Shown piece after piece: positions 34,835 to 44,140 of a stretch of 64,000 nucleotides of DNA. The DNA comes from Deltaproteobacteria bacterium. GTDB lineage: Bacteria > Acidobacteriota > Thermoanaerobaculia > Multivoradales > JAHZIX01. How positions within the stretch are numbered: the stretch's first letter is position 1; each line of letters starts with the position of its first letter. The stretch lies in assembly GCA_022601195.1 (NCBI GenBank), contig JAHZIX010000026.1:1-64000 (forward strand), in the 5' to 3' direction. The position numbers were made by a program, and so were the translations under genes. Below the pieces are notes generated by a model. That model did no database searches, was not told the DNA's origin, and worked only from the letters and a program-made list of their open reading frames with translations.

Positions 34835-35839
34835 GAGGTCTCGGAACGAGCCCCTCCCTAGCCCGTAGATCTACGGCGTCCTTGGCTCCGAGTCCCTTCG
34901 CACCGTATGACAGTACCTCTGGGTCCGGCTCGGAGCAAAGTTCTCAAATCTACTAGCAGCAAAGGCATCTCACAGCGATTCCGGAAGGGAATCCGGCGAT
35001 CGATAACGGCTCCCTCACTTTTCTCACCAAGCTTCAGTTGCGGGGTCGGATCTGTTGAGGCTACGGCATCAGAAAACGGTTTTTCCCCTCGACAGAGCAT
35101 CCCTCTGCCTGCGTCTTTGAAATCATCTTCTTCCTGAGCGTTCGAAGGGGGGGCACGGGCTGCTTTGTAGCTTCTTCCGGTAGCTTCTTCCGATCGTCTG
35201 GAGGCTTTCCACCGCAGATGGAGTTGTCGTGAATCTCTGTGGAATCTCGAGCTCTTTGGAATGTTCTATTATTGCTACAATCGCGTATTTTGATCGACAT
35301 CAAGGGTGCGGCGATTCGCCCTTCGAGATGAATAGGAGGATAAGAATATCGCGTCTCGTCGAAGCGCTGCGTCAAATACTATGAATCCCTATTGTGCTAC
35401 TTCTTCCTTCCCAAAAAAACCTTTCTTTTTGCTCTATCTGTCAGCAGATTTCGTTGACCGGTACCAAGAGCCATGCTAGCTTGCTTTCCTCGGAGATAAA
35501 TTCGACCTCATAGTTCCGCTTCCACAACTTGCCATCGGCGTCTAGGTATCCCAATGCCTGCCGGTGAAGTGCTGCGGCGGGTTCGGGCCTTTGGTCCCTT
35601 CCAAAGGAACTCGTGCGTGTCTGGCTCTCGACCTTAGGTTTCTTAGAGCCGGGTCGTGATGAGTTTGGGTGCCAGGAGCTCGAGCACGGTGAGTTTGGGC
35701 GCTCTGGATTGAGGTGCCTTGCGAGAGAGAGTCTTCGAGAAACACCACCCGCGGGAACTTCATGTTCGTCGGTTGCGATGCCGGCAAGAACGAAAGGATG
35801 CGCGGGCCACCGTTCATTCTATTCTTGAGGAGATTTCCT
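34835..35839. other. 1-kb intergenic region upstream of M4 protease
   Basis: No convincing gene. It is AT-richer between about 35220 and 35440, with a 13-bp near-direct repeat (TAGCTTCTTCCGG near 35167-35190). Bases 35087-35152 resemble 52877-52944, in another intergenic region. The right part is the leader of the M4 protease gene; frames starting at 35714 are in phase with that gene but lack signal-peptide logic. Confidence 0.5.
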
Positions 35840-38350
35840 GTGAAAAGAAACTTAATCTACATGCTGATGGTTCTGATGGCACCGATGTTCGGCGGCGCTG
35901 AGCTGTCGGTCGTGAGCGCCGTTGATGGAATACCGACCTTTGTAAAGGGCGATCTCGGCTCTGTGGAGCCGCTGGCGACTACGACGTTAGGGACGATCGG
36001 TAATGAGGCAGCTATTCGTTCCTCGGTCACCCGCTTCGCTCATGCTTTGGCATTGAAAGCCTTCGACGCCACGGGCACCGAGGAGCTCGTGACCACTCGG
36101 GTCAAGAGCGACGCCTTGGGCACGATGCACGTCCGCCTCGATCAGTACCTGGGCGGAATCAAGGTCGAAGGCGCTGATTTGGTGGTTCATGCGAACGCTT
36201 CCTCCGGACGGGTTTATGCGGTCAATGGCAACTTCGTTCCTGCCCACCGCGCCGCAGACGGCCGCCAAGTGGAGAAGCTGGACGTGGCCGCGCGGCTGCA
36301 ATCCGGAGGCATTCCGGGAGCTGTGATCGAAACTCCAGTTCTGGCCTACCTGCTGTCCCAAGAAAAGGACTACGCTCATCTGACTTGGAAAGTACGGGTA
36401 GAGCACACCGCCAAGAATGGCGACTACTCGAACGATTTTCTCTTCTTCGATGCGGCGGACGGAAAACTACTGGATCGCCACGCCACCGTGCACACGGCCA
36501 AATCTTGGACGACCTATAGTGCCAATAACGGCACCTCCCTCCCCGGCACCCAGCTGTGCGCCGGTAACCAGAGCTGCGGCGGCGACAATGCGGCTCAGGA
36601 TGCCCATGACAACTCGAGCATCACCTACGACTACTACCTGGCGAAGTTCGGAAGGGACTCCCTGAACGGTTCCGGTTTTGCTCTTCGCTCCACGGTTCAC
36701 TACCAGAATAACTACAACAATGCTTTCTGGAACGGTTCCCAGATGGTCTATGGGGACGGCGATGGCACTACCTTCTCGCCCCTCTCCGGCTCCTTGGATG
36801 TGGTGGCTCACGAGCTGACCCATGGGGTTACGGAGTTTGAGTCGAACCTGATCTATGCAAGGGAGTCCGGAGGTATCAATGAAGCGCTTTCCGATATCTT
36901 CGGAGCTGCTGCGGAAGCTTGGAGCGACGGAGCTATCAGCGCCAGCACGTGGCTGCTAGGGGAGGATATCTACACCCCCAATGGTCCCTCCAACGATGCT
37001 TTGCGGTACATCAATAACCCGACCGCCGATGGTTATTCGAAAGATTATTATCCGGAGCGGCTGTATCCAGGTAGCTGCACCCCGAGTAACAGCAATGATC
37101 AATGCGGCGTTCATGGGAACTCCGGCATCGCCAATATGGCTTTCTACTTGATGGTTCAGGGTGGAACCCATCCTCGGGGAGTCACCAGCAACAGCGTGCC
37201 TGCCCTGGGCATGAGTAAGGCGGAACAGATCTTCTACCGGGCTCAGACTTCCTACCTGACCTCCTCTTCGGACTTCTCTGCTCTTCGCACGGCGACCGCT
37301 CAGGCGGCACAGGATCTCTATGGAGCCAGCGATGCAAGTGCCGTTCACGACGCCTGGTGCGCCGTCGGTGTTCCCGGTTGTCCCAGTGGCGGTGGTAGCT
37401 CGGCTTTGGAGAATGGGGTCGCTGAGACCGGCCTTTCCGGAGCTACCGGGTCAGAGACTTTCTACACGGTAGAGATTCCTGCCGGAGCCACCAACCTGAC
37501 CATTGTCACCTCCGGTGGCAGCGGTGATGCGGATCTTCACGTGCGTTTCGGCACCGCACCTACCACTTCAACTTATGACTGTCGTCCCTACGAGAGTGGC
37601 AACAACGAGACCTGTACTTTTGCGGCACCGAGCACGGGGACCTATCACGTTATGCTTCGAGGCTACTCGGCCTACTCCGGCGTCAGTCTGGTGGCCAATT
37701 GGACCGAGCCCTCCGGCGGTGGAGGAGGAGAGCTGGAAAATGGTGTGGCAGAGACGGGTCTCTCCGGGGCCACCGGTTCGGACACCTTCTACACCATCGA
37801 GGTGCCAGCGGGGGCTACTAACCTGACGGTCACCCTGTCCGGTGGCAGCGGTGACGCGGATCTCTATGTGCGTTCCGGCTCCCAACCGACCACCTCGACC
37901 TACGACTGTCGCTCTTGGGCCAGTGGCAATGGCGAAAGTTGTAGTTTCGCTACTCCGAGCGCGGGTACTTACCATGTATTGGTTCACGCCTACGCTGCCT
38001 ATTCCGGCGCCAGTCTGGTGGCGAGCTTTACGCCTCCTGTTGCGGGTTGCAGCAGTAGTGGCTCGGTGAGCAATATCTCCGGTGCCACGGGCAGTGAAGC
38101 TCGCTACACCTGGGAAGTCCCAGCCTGCGCTTCGTCGGTCACCGTGGAGATCAGTGGTGGCACGGGGGATGCGGATCTCTATGTTCGTTTCGGCTCTCAG
38201 CCGACCACGTCCACCTACGATTGCCGGCCCTACGAGACGGGCAACAACGAGACCTGTACCTTCAACACTCCGGGGACCGGTACCTACCACCTCATGGTGC
38301 GAGCCTACGCGGCGATTTCCGGGGTGACGCTGGACGCTAGTTACGAGTAA
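35840..38350 (+). CDS. Thermolysin-like M4 metalloprotease with three PPC domains
   Basis: 836 residues from GTG 35840, with GAGGAG (35827-35832) 7 nt upstream. A short signal peptide (LIYMLMVLMAPMFGGA) is followed by an FTP/PepSY-type propeptide (about 30-200; GTMHVRLDQYLGGIKVEGAD). The catalytic domain has the zinc motif AHELTHGVTE (324-328 is HELTH), the third ligand in GGINEALSDIFGAA and the transition-state His in GVHGNSGIANMAFYL. Behind it are three pre-peptidase C-terminal (PPC) beta-sandwich repeats. Each has GDADL(Y/H)VRFG-like and TSTYDCRPYE motifs and ends in GTYHVMLRGY-like strands. The enzyme should be secreted, self-processed and active on proteins. Two adjacent repeats are highly alike, a sign of recent internal duplication. 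Confidence 0.93.
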   Translation: MKRNLIYMLMVLMAPMFGGAELSVVSAVDGIPTFVKGDLGSVEPLATTTLGTIGNEAAIRSSVTRFAHALALKAFDATGTEELVTTRVKSDALGTMHVRLDQYLGGIKVEGADLVVHANASSGRVYAVNGNFVPAHRAADGRQVEKLDVAARLQSGGIPGAVIETPVLAYLLSQEKDYAHLTWKVRVEHTAKNGDYSNDFLFFDAADGKLLDRHATVHTAKSWTTYSANNGTSLPGTQLCAGNQSCGGDNAAQDAHDNSSITYDYYLAKFGRDSLNGSGFALRSTVHYQNNYNNAFWNGSQMVYGDGDGTTFSPLSGSLDVVAHELTHGVTEFESNLIYARESGGINEALSDIFGAAAEAWSDGAISASTWLLGEDIYTPNGPSNDALRYINNPTADGYSKDYYPERLYPGSCTPSNSNDQCGVHGNSGIANMAFYLMVQGGTHPRGVTSNSVPALGMSKAEQIFYRAQTSYLTSSSDFSALRTATAQAAQDLYGASDASAVHDAWCAVGVPGCPSGGGSSALENGVAETGLSGATGSETFYTVEIPAGATNLTIVTSGGSGDADLHVRFGTAPTTSTYDCRPYESGNNETCTFAAPSTGTYHVMLRGYSAYSGVSLVANWTEPSGGGGGELENGVAETGLSGATGSDTFYTIEVPAGATNLTVTLSGGSGDADLYVRSGSQPTTSTYDCRSWASGNGESCSFATPSAGTYHVLVHAYAAYSGASLVASFTPPVAGCSSSGSVSNISGATGSEARYTWEVPACASSVTVEISGGTGDADLYVRFGSQPTTSTYDCRPYETGNNETCTFNTPGTGTYHLMVRAYAAISGVTLDASYE

Positions 38351-38400
38351 TTCGGGATTCCGGAATCGATAGGCGATTTCGGAAAATCGATATTTCTTGG

Positions 38401-38444
38401 ACAGGGCGGCGGAGCCAATCCGGCGCCCTGTTTCTCTTTTTTTG
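38401..38444 (+). terminator. Intrinsic terminator of M4 protease gene
   Basis: CAGGGCG (38402-38408) pairs with CGCCCTG (38424-38430), extended inside by CGGA/TCCG across one mismatch. It is followed by a T-rich tract TTTCTCTTTTTTT (38431-38443). It sits 51 bp after the stop. Confidence 0.85.
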
Positions 38445-38591
38445 TGTTCCTACCGACCCTGCCTTGCTCACTAGTTTTCTGCTCTGGTTCCAAATCTGCC
38501 CGCGTCGCAGAAGCCGCTTTCTTCCTTGGATTTCCAGGCATCTCCGGTTCCCCGCCGAGAAACCGGTTAGATCTCCGGGCTGGGAGGAGTC

Positions 38592-38972
38592 TTAGGAGGT
38601 GCTTTTCTCGAGGAAACGAACCCCAGGAAGAGGCGCAAAGTCGCTATCACTGGTGATGAGCAAAGCCCTGTGAGCGAGGGCCGTGGCGTAGATGATGGAG
38701 TCGGCCATAGCCAGGCGGTGTTCGAGTCCGAGATCAGCTGCGTGGAGAGCCAAGGAGGTGCTGAGAGGGATGACTCGGGTTTTGGAAAACTAACCCACGG
38801 CTAAGAGAGCTGCTTCTTCCGAGCGCTCTCTTCGGATCCACTTATAGACCTCGAAGATGACGATGGCAGGCGTGATCAGGTTGGCAGCCTCTTCCAGGTA
38901 GGGAGCGTAGTCATTTGCTCTATTTCCACCTGTGTAATATTCCAGCCAGCCTGAGGAATCGACCAGGTTCAC
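38592..38972 (-). pseudogene. vapC: VapC-type PIN toxin with in-frame amber stop
   Basis: The frame begins at ATG 38972 and reads 60 residues (VDSSGWLEYYTGG, VIFEVYKWIRRER), then meets TAG at 38790-38792. It continues in the same frame for another 65 residues: RVIPLSTSLALHAADLGL, LAMADSIIYATALAH, LLITSDSDFAPLPGVRF, ending at TAA (38592-38594). The whole 126-codon frame is a complete PIN-domain RNase, and the acidic residues D4, E, D and D are all present across both halves. The stop could be a one-base change from CAG or AAG, so this is a recently inactivated toxin, a sequencing error or a recoded codon. VapB upstream overlaps it by 4 bp and is intact. A toxin knocked out while the antitoxin survives is a common decay route. 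Confidence 0.85.
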
Positions 38973-39178
38973 AGCCGGTCAGCCTTATCTCGGAAACTCT
39001 CTGTGGAGAGACCGGATAGATAACCTTTCAGCTCCTTCAGGGGGCGGTCCGGAATGAGGCTAATGACACCGCCCTTGGCGACAATCTGTACGGTCTGGCC
39101 ACTTTCGATGGAAATTTCTCGGCGGATCTCCTTTGGAATGACGACCTGATACTTGGGCGAGATCGTTGCTGTAGCCAT
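38969..39178 (-). CDS. vapB: VapB-type antitoxin, AbrB/MazE/SpoVT fold
   Basis: 69 residues. The swapped-hairpin AbrB motif ISPKYQVVIPKEIRREISIE is followed by GQTVQIVAKGGVISLIPDR, and the C-terminal part (LKGYLSGLSTESFRDKADRL) is the toxin-binding tail. It would bind its own promoter as a dimer and neutralise VapC. A GGAGGA site lies just upstream of the ATG (plus-strand TCCTCC at 39182-39187). The ATGA overlap with vapC shows the usual antitoxin-first operon. Because vapC carries an amber stop, the antitoxin may now be a solo repressor. Confidence 0.88.
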   Translation of the reverse strand: MATATISPKYQVVIPKEIRREISIESGQTVQIVAKGGVISLIPDRPLKELKGYLSGLSTESFRDKADRL

Positions 39179-39335
39179 CGGTTCCTCCTACGAAGTCGGT
39201 ATCGATGGGATCAGTGTAATACGATTCGCGGAGCTCTCTGGTGGTGGCTTGTTCTCGACCTTCACTCTCCCTCTGCCAGGCTGAGTCGCATCTAGGATTC
39301 TCTGGCTAGAATTTGGGCCTTGCGATCCTCGATCG

Positions 39336-39364
39336 AAAAGGGCGCCGGAGTGGATCCGGCGCCC
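39336..39364 (-). terminator. Intrinsic terminator of metzincin gene
   Basis: On the minus strand GGGCGCCGGA and TCCGGCGCCC make a perfect 10-bp stem (39340-39349 with 39355-39364, loop 5 nt), then CTTTTC. It lies 15 bp after the stop of the gene at 39379. Its stem core (GGCGCC, CCGGA) is similar to that of the M4 terminator at 38401. Confidence 0.85.
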
Positions 39365-39378
39365 TGAGTGCATTGAGA

Positions 39379-41460
39379 CTATCGTTTGATGAAGTTGACC
39401 TTACGTACGAAGGGCTCGCCATCTACAGTGGTGAGGGTCAGGCGGAACCATCCGATGGACGGAGCCGGTTGCAGGTGAAAGGTGCTCGTGAAATTGCAAC
39501 GGTTCTGAGAGTCGGTGTTATGGAGATCCGTGTTGAGGATGAACTCGGTGTGCTGATTGAGCAGGGTGATGAGTGGGCCGCTACAGGTATGTTCCATCTG
39601 GTCCCAGGAGGCCCGGTAACTACAGGATTGGATGTTGGGACCGCCGTAGTGGATGGTGAGATAGGTGTCGTTGTTTAGATTGGGCAAACAGGCACCGCCC
39701 TGGCGCTGATGAAAGGCGCCTTTGGTCTCGTCGTAGGAGAAAGTGAAGGGGGTTGGGTCTTCCGAGGTGGAGTGGAAAAGGAAGCGGATCCCCGGGACAA
39801 TAGCGTCGCTGTAGGTGCCGGCGAGGAACGGCCCCGCCAGGGGGCACTCCAGGCTATTCGGTGAGAGGTTCAGCTCGATGCGGGTTCCGGTCTCCTGTCC
39901 GGCGGAGTCAATATCCCTGGCAAAGGCTCTTACCGTCTCGATATTTCCCGTTCGGAAGGCCGCCGCGGTGGGAGTGCTGAAGGCGTGATCTTGATCCGGG
40001 TAGGGGATGTCGGAGCGAAAGTCACTGGCCAGAAGGCTCTCTAGGATCACCCCGTCGTGCTCGATGTCGACCCTGATGGGAGAGGTGGAGTCCGGATCCC
40101 GGGCCCAGCCCGAGAGGGTCTCACAGCCAGGAGGGTCCAGGACTCCGACCGGAGAGCCTCCCATTCCGTTGCGATACTGGGCGATCACTGGGCCTATGAG
40201 ATCGGCAGCCCGTCCGTTGTCTCTTTGGTTGACGATACCCGCCGGGATGCCGTTGACGGTGACATGCGGAGTGGAGAGTAAGGGAACTCGGCATTGGGAA
40301 TCAGCAGGGACACAGGGCTCGACGGCCATCAGAGTGCGAAAAGAGCCGGAAATGAAATGCCCGTGGGCGAAGGGATAGGCCGGCGGAGACCCCGGGTCGC
40401 TGTTGGCCGGATCGTGTTGAAACCCCAAGTTGTGACCATGCTCGTGAGCCAGCGTCATGAGATCCACTAGGAGTCTGCGGTTGTTGACCGAGAACACCTG
40501 GCTCTGGTCGCCGGTTGCATCCGGGGGCAGTTGGGCGTAACCGGCGACGCCCTGGCCACCCGGGGTCATGACCGATTCGCTGATCAAGGCAACGAGGTCG
40601 GCTCCGACGGTGTCTCGGAGCGCGCCGACATATGGATCTGATCCGAGCCAAGCGAAGTGTTGGTCCGCAGTGCCGCCGTCGTCGCCGTCGTTGCGGTTCG
40701 TCAGCTCGGCGTGAACCAGCGAAAAGCGCACCTGACTCTGAGCATCCCGGAAGGCCGTATTGGCGACATCGATAGCACTCTGGAGCAAGACATTCATCTG
40801 GATGGTTCCGCCGGCTCCGGAAAACGCCTGGGGGGTGTAGAGGGCCATCGTGTCGATGGTGATGATGCCTTCTTGCCCTTCCCCTAGACCTGCATCGAGG
40901 ACCGGAGAGATCGACTCCCCTGCCGCTTCTCCCCCCAAGGTCGAGGTGGGCAATCCGCAGGAAGGGGCTAAGGAAGCATCGATGCGCGCCAAGCTGTGGC
41001 TGAGGCTATAGCTCGATTTGCCGGATGGGGGCAGAGGGCTGATGGAGTGGAGCCCCTCGGAGGCGAAGATCAAGCCGCTGACGGCGGAGCCTTGCCGAGT
41101 CAGGACGACTCGCTCGTAGTCGTTGCCGGTGAGCCAGCCCCGCCAGGTGAAATCGTTCATTCCACGGGATTCGAAGTGGTCCAGCTGAGCGGTGCGAACG
41201 GTGCCATCCAGTAGGGGGAGGGTCAGTTGGGTGGTGAGGCCATTGATCTGCTGTGCCTGGATCAGGATCTGAGATTCCTCGACGGAGGCGGCAGAGCGAG
41301 CCGCTACGGTCTGCTGAATCTGGTAGAGGGGTTGGGGTTGGGCCTGACCTGGCGTGGAAATCGAGACCATCAAAGTAGTGAGGGCGAGGAGGAGGGCGTT
41401 GAATCTCAAGGTGTGGCTCCCAAAAGTTAGAGTGGGAGCTGGCCCTCCCGTGGTTTTCAA
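39379..41460 (-). CDS. Secreted reprolysin-like (M12) metzincin metalloprotease
   Basis: 693 residues. The N-terminal signal peptide (LLLALTTLMVSISTPGQA) is followed by a propeptide and then the protease domain from about 195 (IITIDTMALYTPQAFSGAG). The zinc site is HEHGHNLGFQHD (339-350), the HExxHxxGxxHD form of metzincins. About 250 further residues are C-terminal beta-rich domains with Cys pairs (PPGCETLSGWARDPDS). A final domain ends in VNFIKR. Secreted proteases of this kind are common in Acidobacteriota and Myxococcota. It is monocistronic, with its own terminator. The start at 41460 puts about 15 polar residues before the signal peptide; a later start is possible. Confidence 0.88.
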   Translation of the reverse strand: MKTTGGPAPTLTFGSHTLRFNALLLALTTLMVSISTPGQAQPQPLYQIQQTVAARSAASVEESQILIQAQQINGLTTQLTLPLLDGTVRTAQLDHFESRGMNDFTWRGWLTGNDYERVVLTRQGSAVSGLIFASEGLHSISPLPPSGKSSYSLSHSLARIDASLAPSCGLPTSTLGGEAAGESISPVLDAGLGEGQEGIITIDTMALYTPQAFSGAGGTIQMNVLLQSAIDVANTAFRDAQSQVRFSLVHAELTNRNDGDDGGTADQHFAWLGSDPYVGALRDTVGADLVALISESVMTPGGQGVAGYAQLPPDATGDQSQVFSVNNRRLLVDLMTLAHEHGHNLGFQHDPANSDPGSPPAYPFAHGHFISGSFRTLMAVEPCVPADSQCRVPLLSTPHVTVNGIPAGIVNQRDNGRAADLIGPVIAQYRNGMGGSPVGVLDPPGCETLSGWARDPDSTSPIRVDIEHDGVILESLLASDFRSDIPYPDQDHAFSTPTAAAFRTGNIETVRAFARDIDSAGQETGTRIELNLSPNSLECPLAGPFLAGTYSDAIVPGIRFLFHSTSEDPTPFTFSYDETKGAFHQRQGGACLPNLNNDTYLTIHYGGPNIQSCSYRASWDQMEHTCSGPLITLLNQHTEFILNTDLHNTDSQNRCNFTSTFHLQPAPSIGWFRLTLTTVDGEPFVRKVNFIKR

Positions 41461-41706
41461 GTTGGGAGCTTCCCTGACCAGAACGGCATCGCCTAGTAGA
41501 AGAGGGATGCCTTTTGGGGGCTCCTACCCTCTGTTGCGGAACCGGCAGGGGGATCTGGTCAGGGAGAAGCCATGTCGTCAGTGGCCCCAGACCGGTAAAG
41601 TAGACTCTCGGCAAATGGAGAGAGATTTTGGTGACGAATGTTGGCGAATGATGTTGGACAGATCGGCTCACTGGTTTGCGAGCCCTACCGGCGAGATGGG
41701 CGGGGC

Positions 41707-42747
41707 ATGGATCGCTGGTTGATCCGCTGGCGGTTGACTCCCCTGTTGTTGGCCCCCTGGTGGTTGACTCTCTGCGTTCTCGGCCTCGTCGCTTGCCACG
41801 AGCCGGTGCCGGTCGCAGAATCTGAGCCCTCGGCAACGGAGGCGTCAGCAACGGAGGGCCTGGCGCCCAAAGGCTTGGCAACGGAGCCGTTCCTGATCGT
41901 CCTGGGCATCGCTCAGGATGCTGGCTATCCCCAAGCTGGATGTTCCAAGGCTTGCTGTCGTCGAGCCGGAGCGTTCTCGGAGCGTCGTCGCCATGCCTCT
42001 AGCTTGGCCTTGGTGGACCCGGAGACTTCCCAGCGGTGGTTGTTCGAAGCGACTCCCGACTTTCGCCACCAGCTACAGGGATTGGACGAGCGGTTTCCTC
42101 CGGAGAGCTCGCCGGGTCTGGCGGGAATCTTTCTCACCCATGCCCACATGGGCCACTACACGGGTCTCCTTCACCTGGGGAGAGAGGTCATGGGAGCCCA
42201 AGGGGTTCCGGTTTTCGCGATGCCCCGCATGGGGGATTTCCTGGAGAGCAACGGGCCCTGGGAGCAATTGGTAGAGCTGGGGAATATCGCCCTTCAGCCT
42301 CTCGAGTCAGGTATCGCTGTGCAGCTCAACGAGCGCCTGCGAGTGACTCCCATCTTGGTGCCCCATCGAGATGAGTACAGTGAGACTGTCGGGTTCCTCA
42401 TCGAAGGGCCGCAGCGCTCCGTGTTCTTCCTGCCGGACATCGATAAGTGGGAGCGTTGGGAAACTCCCATCGAATCTCTTCTGGAGCGGGTCGATATCGC
42501 CTATTTGGATGGCACTTTTTACTCCGATGGAGAGATCCCTGGGCGGGATATGGCCGAGATTCCCCATCCCTTCATCGCCGAGAGCCTGAGGCGTTTTTCG
42601 GCTCTGGGGGAAGAAGATCGGTCCAAGGTTCGGTTTATCCATTTGAATCACACCAACCCCGCCTTGCAGCCGGACTCAGAGGCGAGGGAGGAGATTGAGG
42701 CCTTGGGTTTTTCCTTGGCCGAGGAGTTAGAAGAGATTCGGCTTTAG
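41707..42747 (+). CDS. PqqB-like MBL-fold lipoprotein
   Basis: About 346 residues from ATG 41707. The N-terminus MDRWLIRWRLTPLLLAPW leads to a lipobox LGLVAC, so it is probably a lipoprotein; a longer start at 41638 is in frame but lacks a signal. After an Ala/Thr/Glu-rich linker comes the PqqB-type opening VLGIAQDAGYPQAGCSKACC. The metallo-beta-lactamase metal motif follows as LTHAHMGHYTGLLHL, with Gly where most family members have Asp. Further pieces are VPHRDEYSETVGFLI, FFLPDIDKWERW and FIHLNHTNPAL. The protein resembles PQQ synthesis factor PqqB in fold, but no other pqq gene is seen, so its substrate is open. It is followed by an HtrA-like protease, 35 bp on. Confidence 0.85.
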   Translation: MDRWLIRWRLTPLLLAPWWLTLCVLGLVACHEPVPVAESEPSATEASATEGLAPKGLATEPFLIVLGIAQDAGYPQAGCSKACCRRAGAFSERRRHASSLALVDPETSQRWLFEATPDFRHQLQGLDERFPPESSPGLAGIFLTHAHMGHYTGLLHLGREVMGAQGVPVFAMPRMGDFLESNGPWEQLVELGNIALQPLESGIAVQLNERLRVTPILVPHRDEYSETVGFLIEGPQRSVFFLPDIDKWERWETPIESLLERVDIAYLDGTFYSDGEIPGRDMAEIPHPFIAESLRRFSALGEEDRSKVRFIHLNHTNPALQPDSEAREEIEALGFSLAEELEEIRL

Positions 42748-42782
42748 AATCAGCCTGCCTCCCCCGAGCAACGAGGAAATCC

Positions 42783-43955
42783 ATGAAGTGTCCCAAGTGT
42801 GGCTTCGAGCAGCAGCAATCCTACGAATGCGTCTCCTGCGGCATTGTCTTCGACAAGCTGGAACAGCGGGAGTGGGGCATCTCGAAGGTTGCGCCCCCCT
42901 CTTCCCAAAGGCGAGAGGCCTACCAGCACGAAGGGGCTTTCCAGCAGGAAGTGCCGTACCAGCAGGAGAGGAAGTCGATTCCCTTGATCGTGCCCTTTCT
43001 AGGGCTCGTCGCTTTAGGTTTTGTTGCGCTGTTTTATTTCAGCGGCGGGGAGCCGGAGGTTCAACCTCGAGAGGAATCGTCTCGGCCACCCCGGGCCAGA
43101 CCCTTGGAAGATCCCTTGCCGGTGGCGAAATTGGTAGCGCCACCGGGAGCCCTGGATCTGAAGACTCAGTTGGCGGAAGAGGCACCGGCGGGCAACGAAG
43201 TGGAAGCGGCGCGCAACGCCACGGTATTTCTCGAGACGGCTTGGGGCTCCGGGTCTGGATTCTTCGTCTCCTCCGATTGCCGTATCGTCTCCAATCGTCA
43301 TGTGGTCGAGATCGATCCTCAGATGCTGTCCATTCTGCTCCAGCAGCTGAGTCAGGCAGAGGCCGCCATGGAACACCAGGAGCGGCAGCTGGCGGCGTTG
43401 CGGCGGTATTTCTACGAACAATGCCCCGACTGCGATGAGAGTGCCTACGAGCGGTTTATCGAATCCCGGGAAGAAATGCTGGATCGGGCCCGTGAATTCA
43501 TGGACACCCAAGGGAGCGACATCCAGGATCTTGAGTACGGGGTTGCCGACATCAAGGTGGTTTTGGCAGACGGTTCCGAGCACACGGCTGTGGTGGAGAG
43601 TCTCAGCGATGACCACGACCTCGCTTTCTTGAAGTTGGACGACTCGTTCTGTCCCTACCTGGAAGTGGGCGATGGCACTCGCCTGCGGCAAGGGGAGACC
43701 CTCTACACCATCGGCAGCCCCCGTGGGCTTCGCCATACGGTGACCTCGGGAATCTACTCAGGCTTGGTTGAGGGAGATGACCAGGACTGGATTCAAACCG
43801 ATGCGCCCATCAATCCGGGCAATAGCGGTGGGCCTTTGATCGACCAAGAAGGCAAAGTGGTGGGAGTCAACACGATGATCCTAGACGATAGTGAGGGCCT
43901 AGGTTTTGCCATACCGATGGCGGTGGTCCAGGAAGAGTTGGAGAACAGAGGATAG
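42783..43955 (+). CDS. HtrA-like serine protease with N-terminal zinc ribbon
   Basis: 390 residues. Residues 1-25 form a zinc ribbon (CPKCGF, CVSCGIVF). One TM helix (66-87, PLIVPFLGLVALGFVALFYF) anchors the protein. The trypsin-like domain runs from about 140 to 385, with catalytic His in IVSNRHVVEID (H173), Asp in DDHDLAFLKLD (D279) and Ser in NPGNSGGPLID (S348). There is no PDZ domain. Between His and Asp is an insert of about 75 residues (180-252), helical and charged, including CPDC. The insert is unusual and could regulate access. A ribbon in the cytoplasm with a protease outside looks like a sensor-effector layout (inference). A weak terminator follows at 44019. Confidence 0.9.
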   Translation: MKCPKCGFEQQQSYECVSCGIVFDKLEQREWGISKVAPPSSQRREAYQHEGAFQQEVPYQQERKSIPLIVPFLGLVALGFVALFYFSGGEPEVQPREESSRPPRARPLEDPLPVAKLVAPPGALDLKTQLAEEAPAGNEVEAARNATVFLETAWGSGSGFFVSSDCRIVSNRHVVEIDPQMLSILLQQLSQAEAAMEHQERQLAALRRYFYEQCPDCDESAYERFIESREEMLDRAREFMDTQGSDIQDLEYGVADIKVVLADGSEHTAVVESLSDDHDLAFLKLDDSFCPYLEVGDGTRLRQGETLYTIGSPRGLRHTVTSGIYSGLVEGDDQDWIQTDAPINPGNSGGPLIDQEGKVVGVNTMILDDSEGLGFAIPMAVVQEELENRG

Positions 43956-44018
43956 AGGAGAGAGCAGAGGTTGGAGCAGAACCCAGAGCAGAACGCCTAG
44001 ACCGAGCGCTGGAGGCTA

Positions 44019-44047
44019 AGGTCCCCTTTCATGGTGGGCCTTTTTTT
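44019..44047 (+). terminator. Probable terminator of HtrA-like gene
   Basis: AGG-T-CCC (44019-44025) pairs with GGGCCT (44036-44041) with a bulged T, followed by seven T (44041-44047). It is 64 bp after the stop. Confidence 0.6.
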
Positions 44048-44140
44048 AACCTTCCCTCGGGCCCGAGACTCTCTGCCTTCCCAGTGCCCAGAAATAGATC
44101 ACCGGTGTTCACTTTCCCACTCTCTGCCGGACCCGCTCAC

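Noticed and set aside
35542..35817. 91-codon minus-strand frame
   Set aside because: Pro/Ser/Arg-rich without motifs; lies in the M4 leader region.
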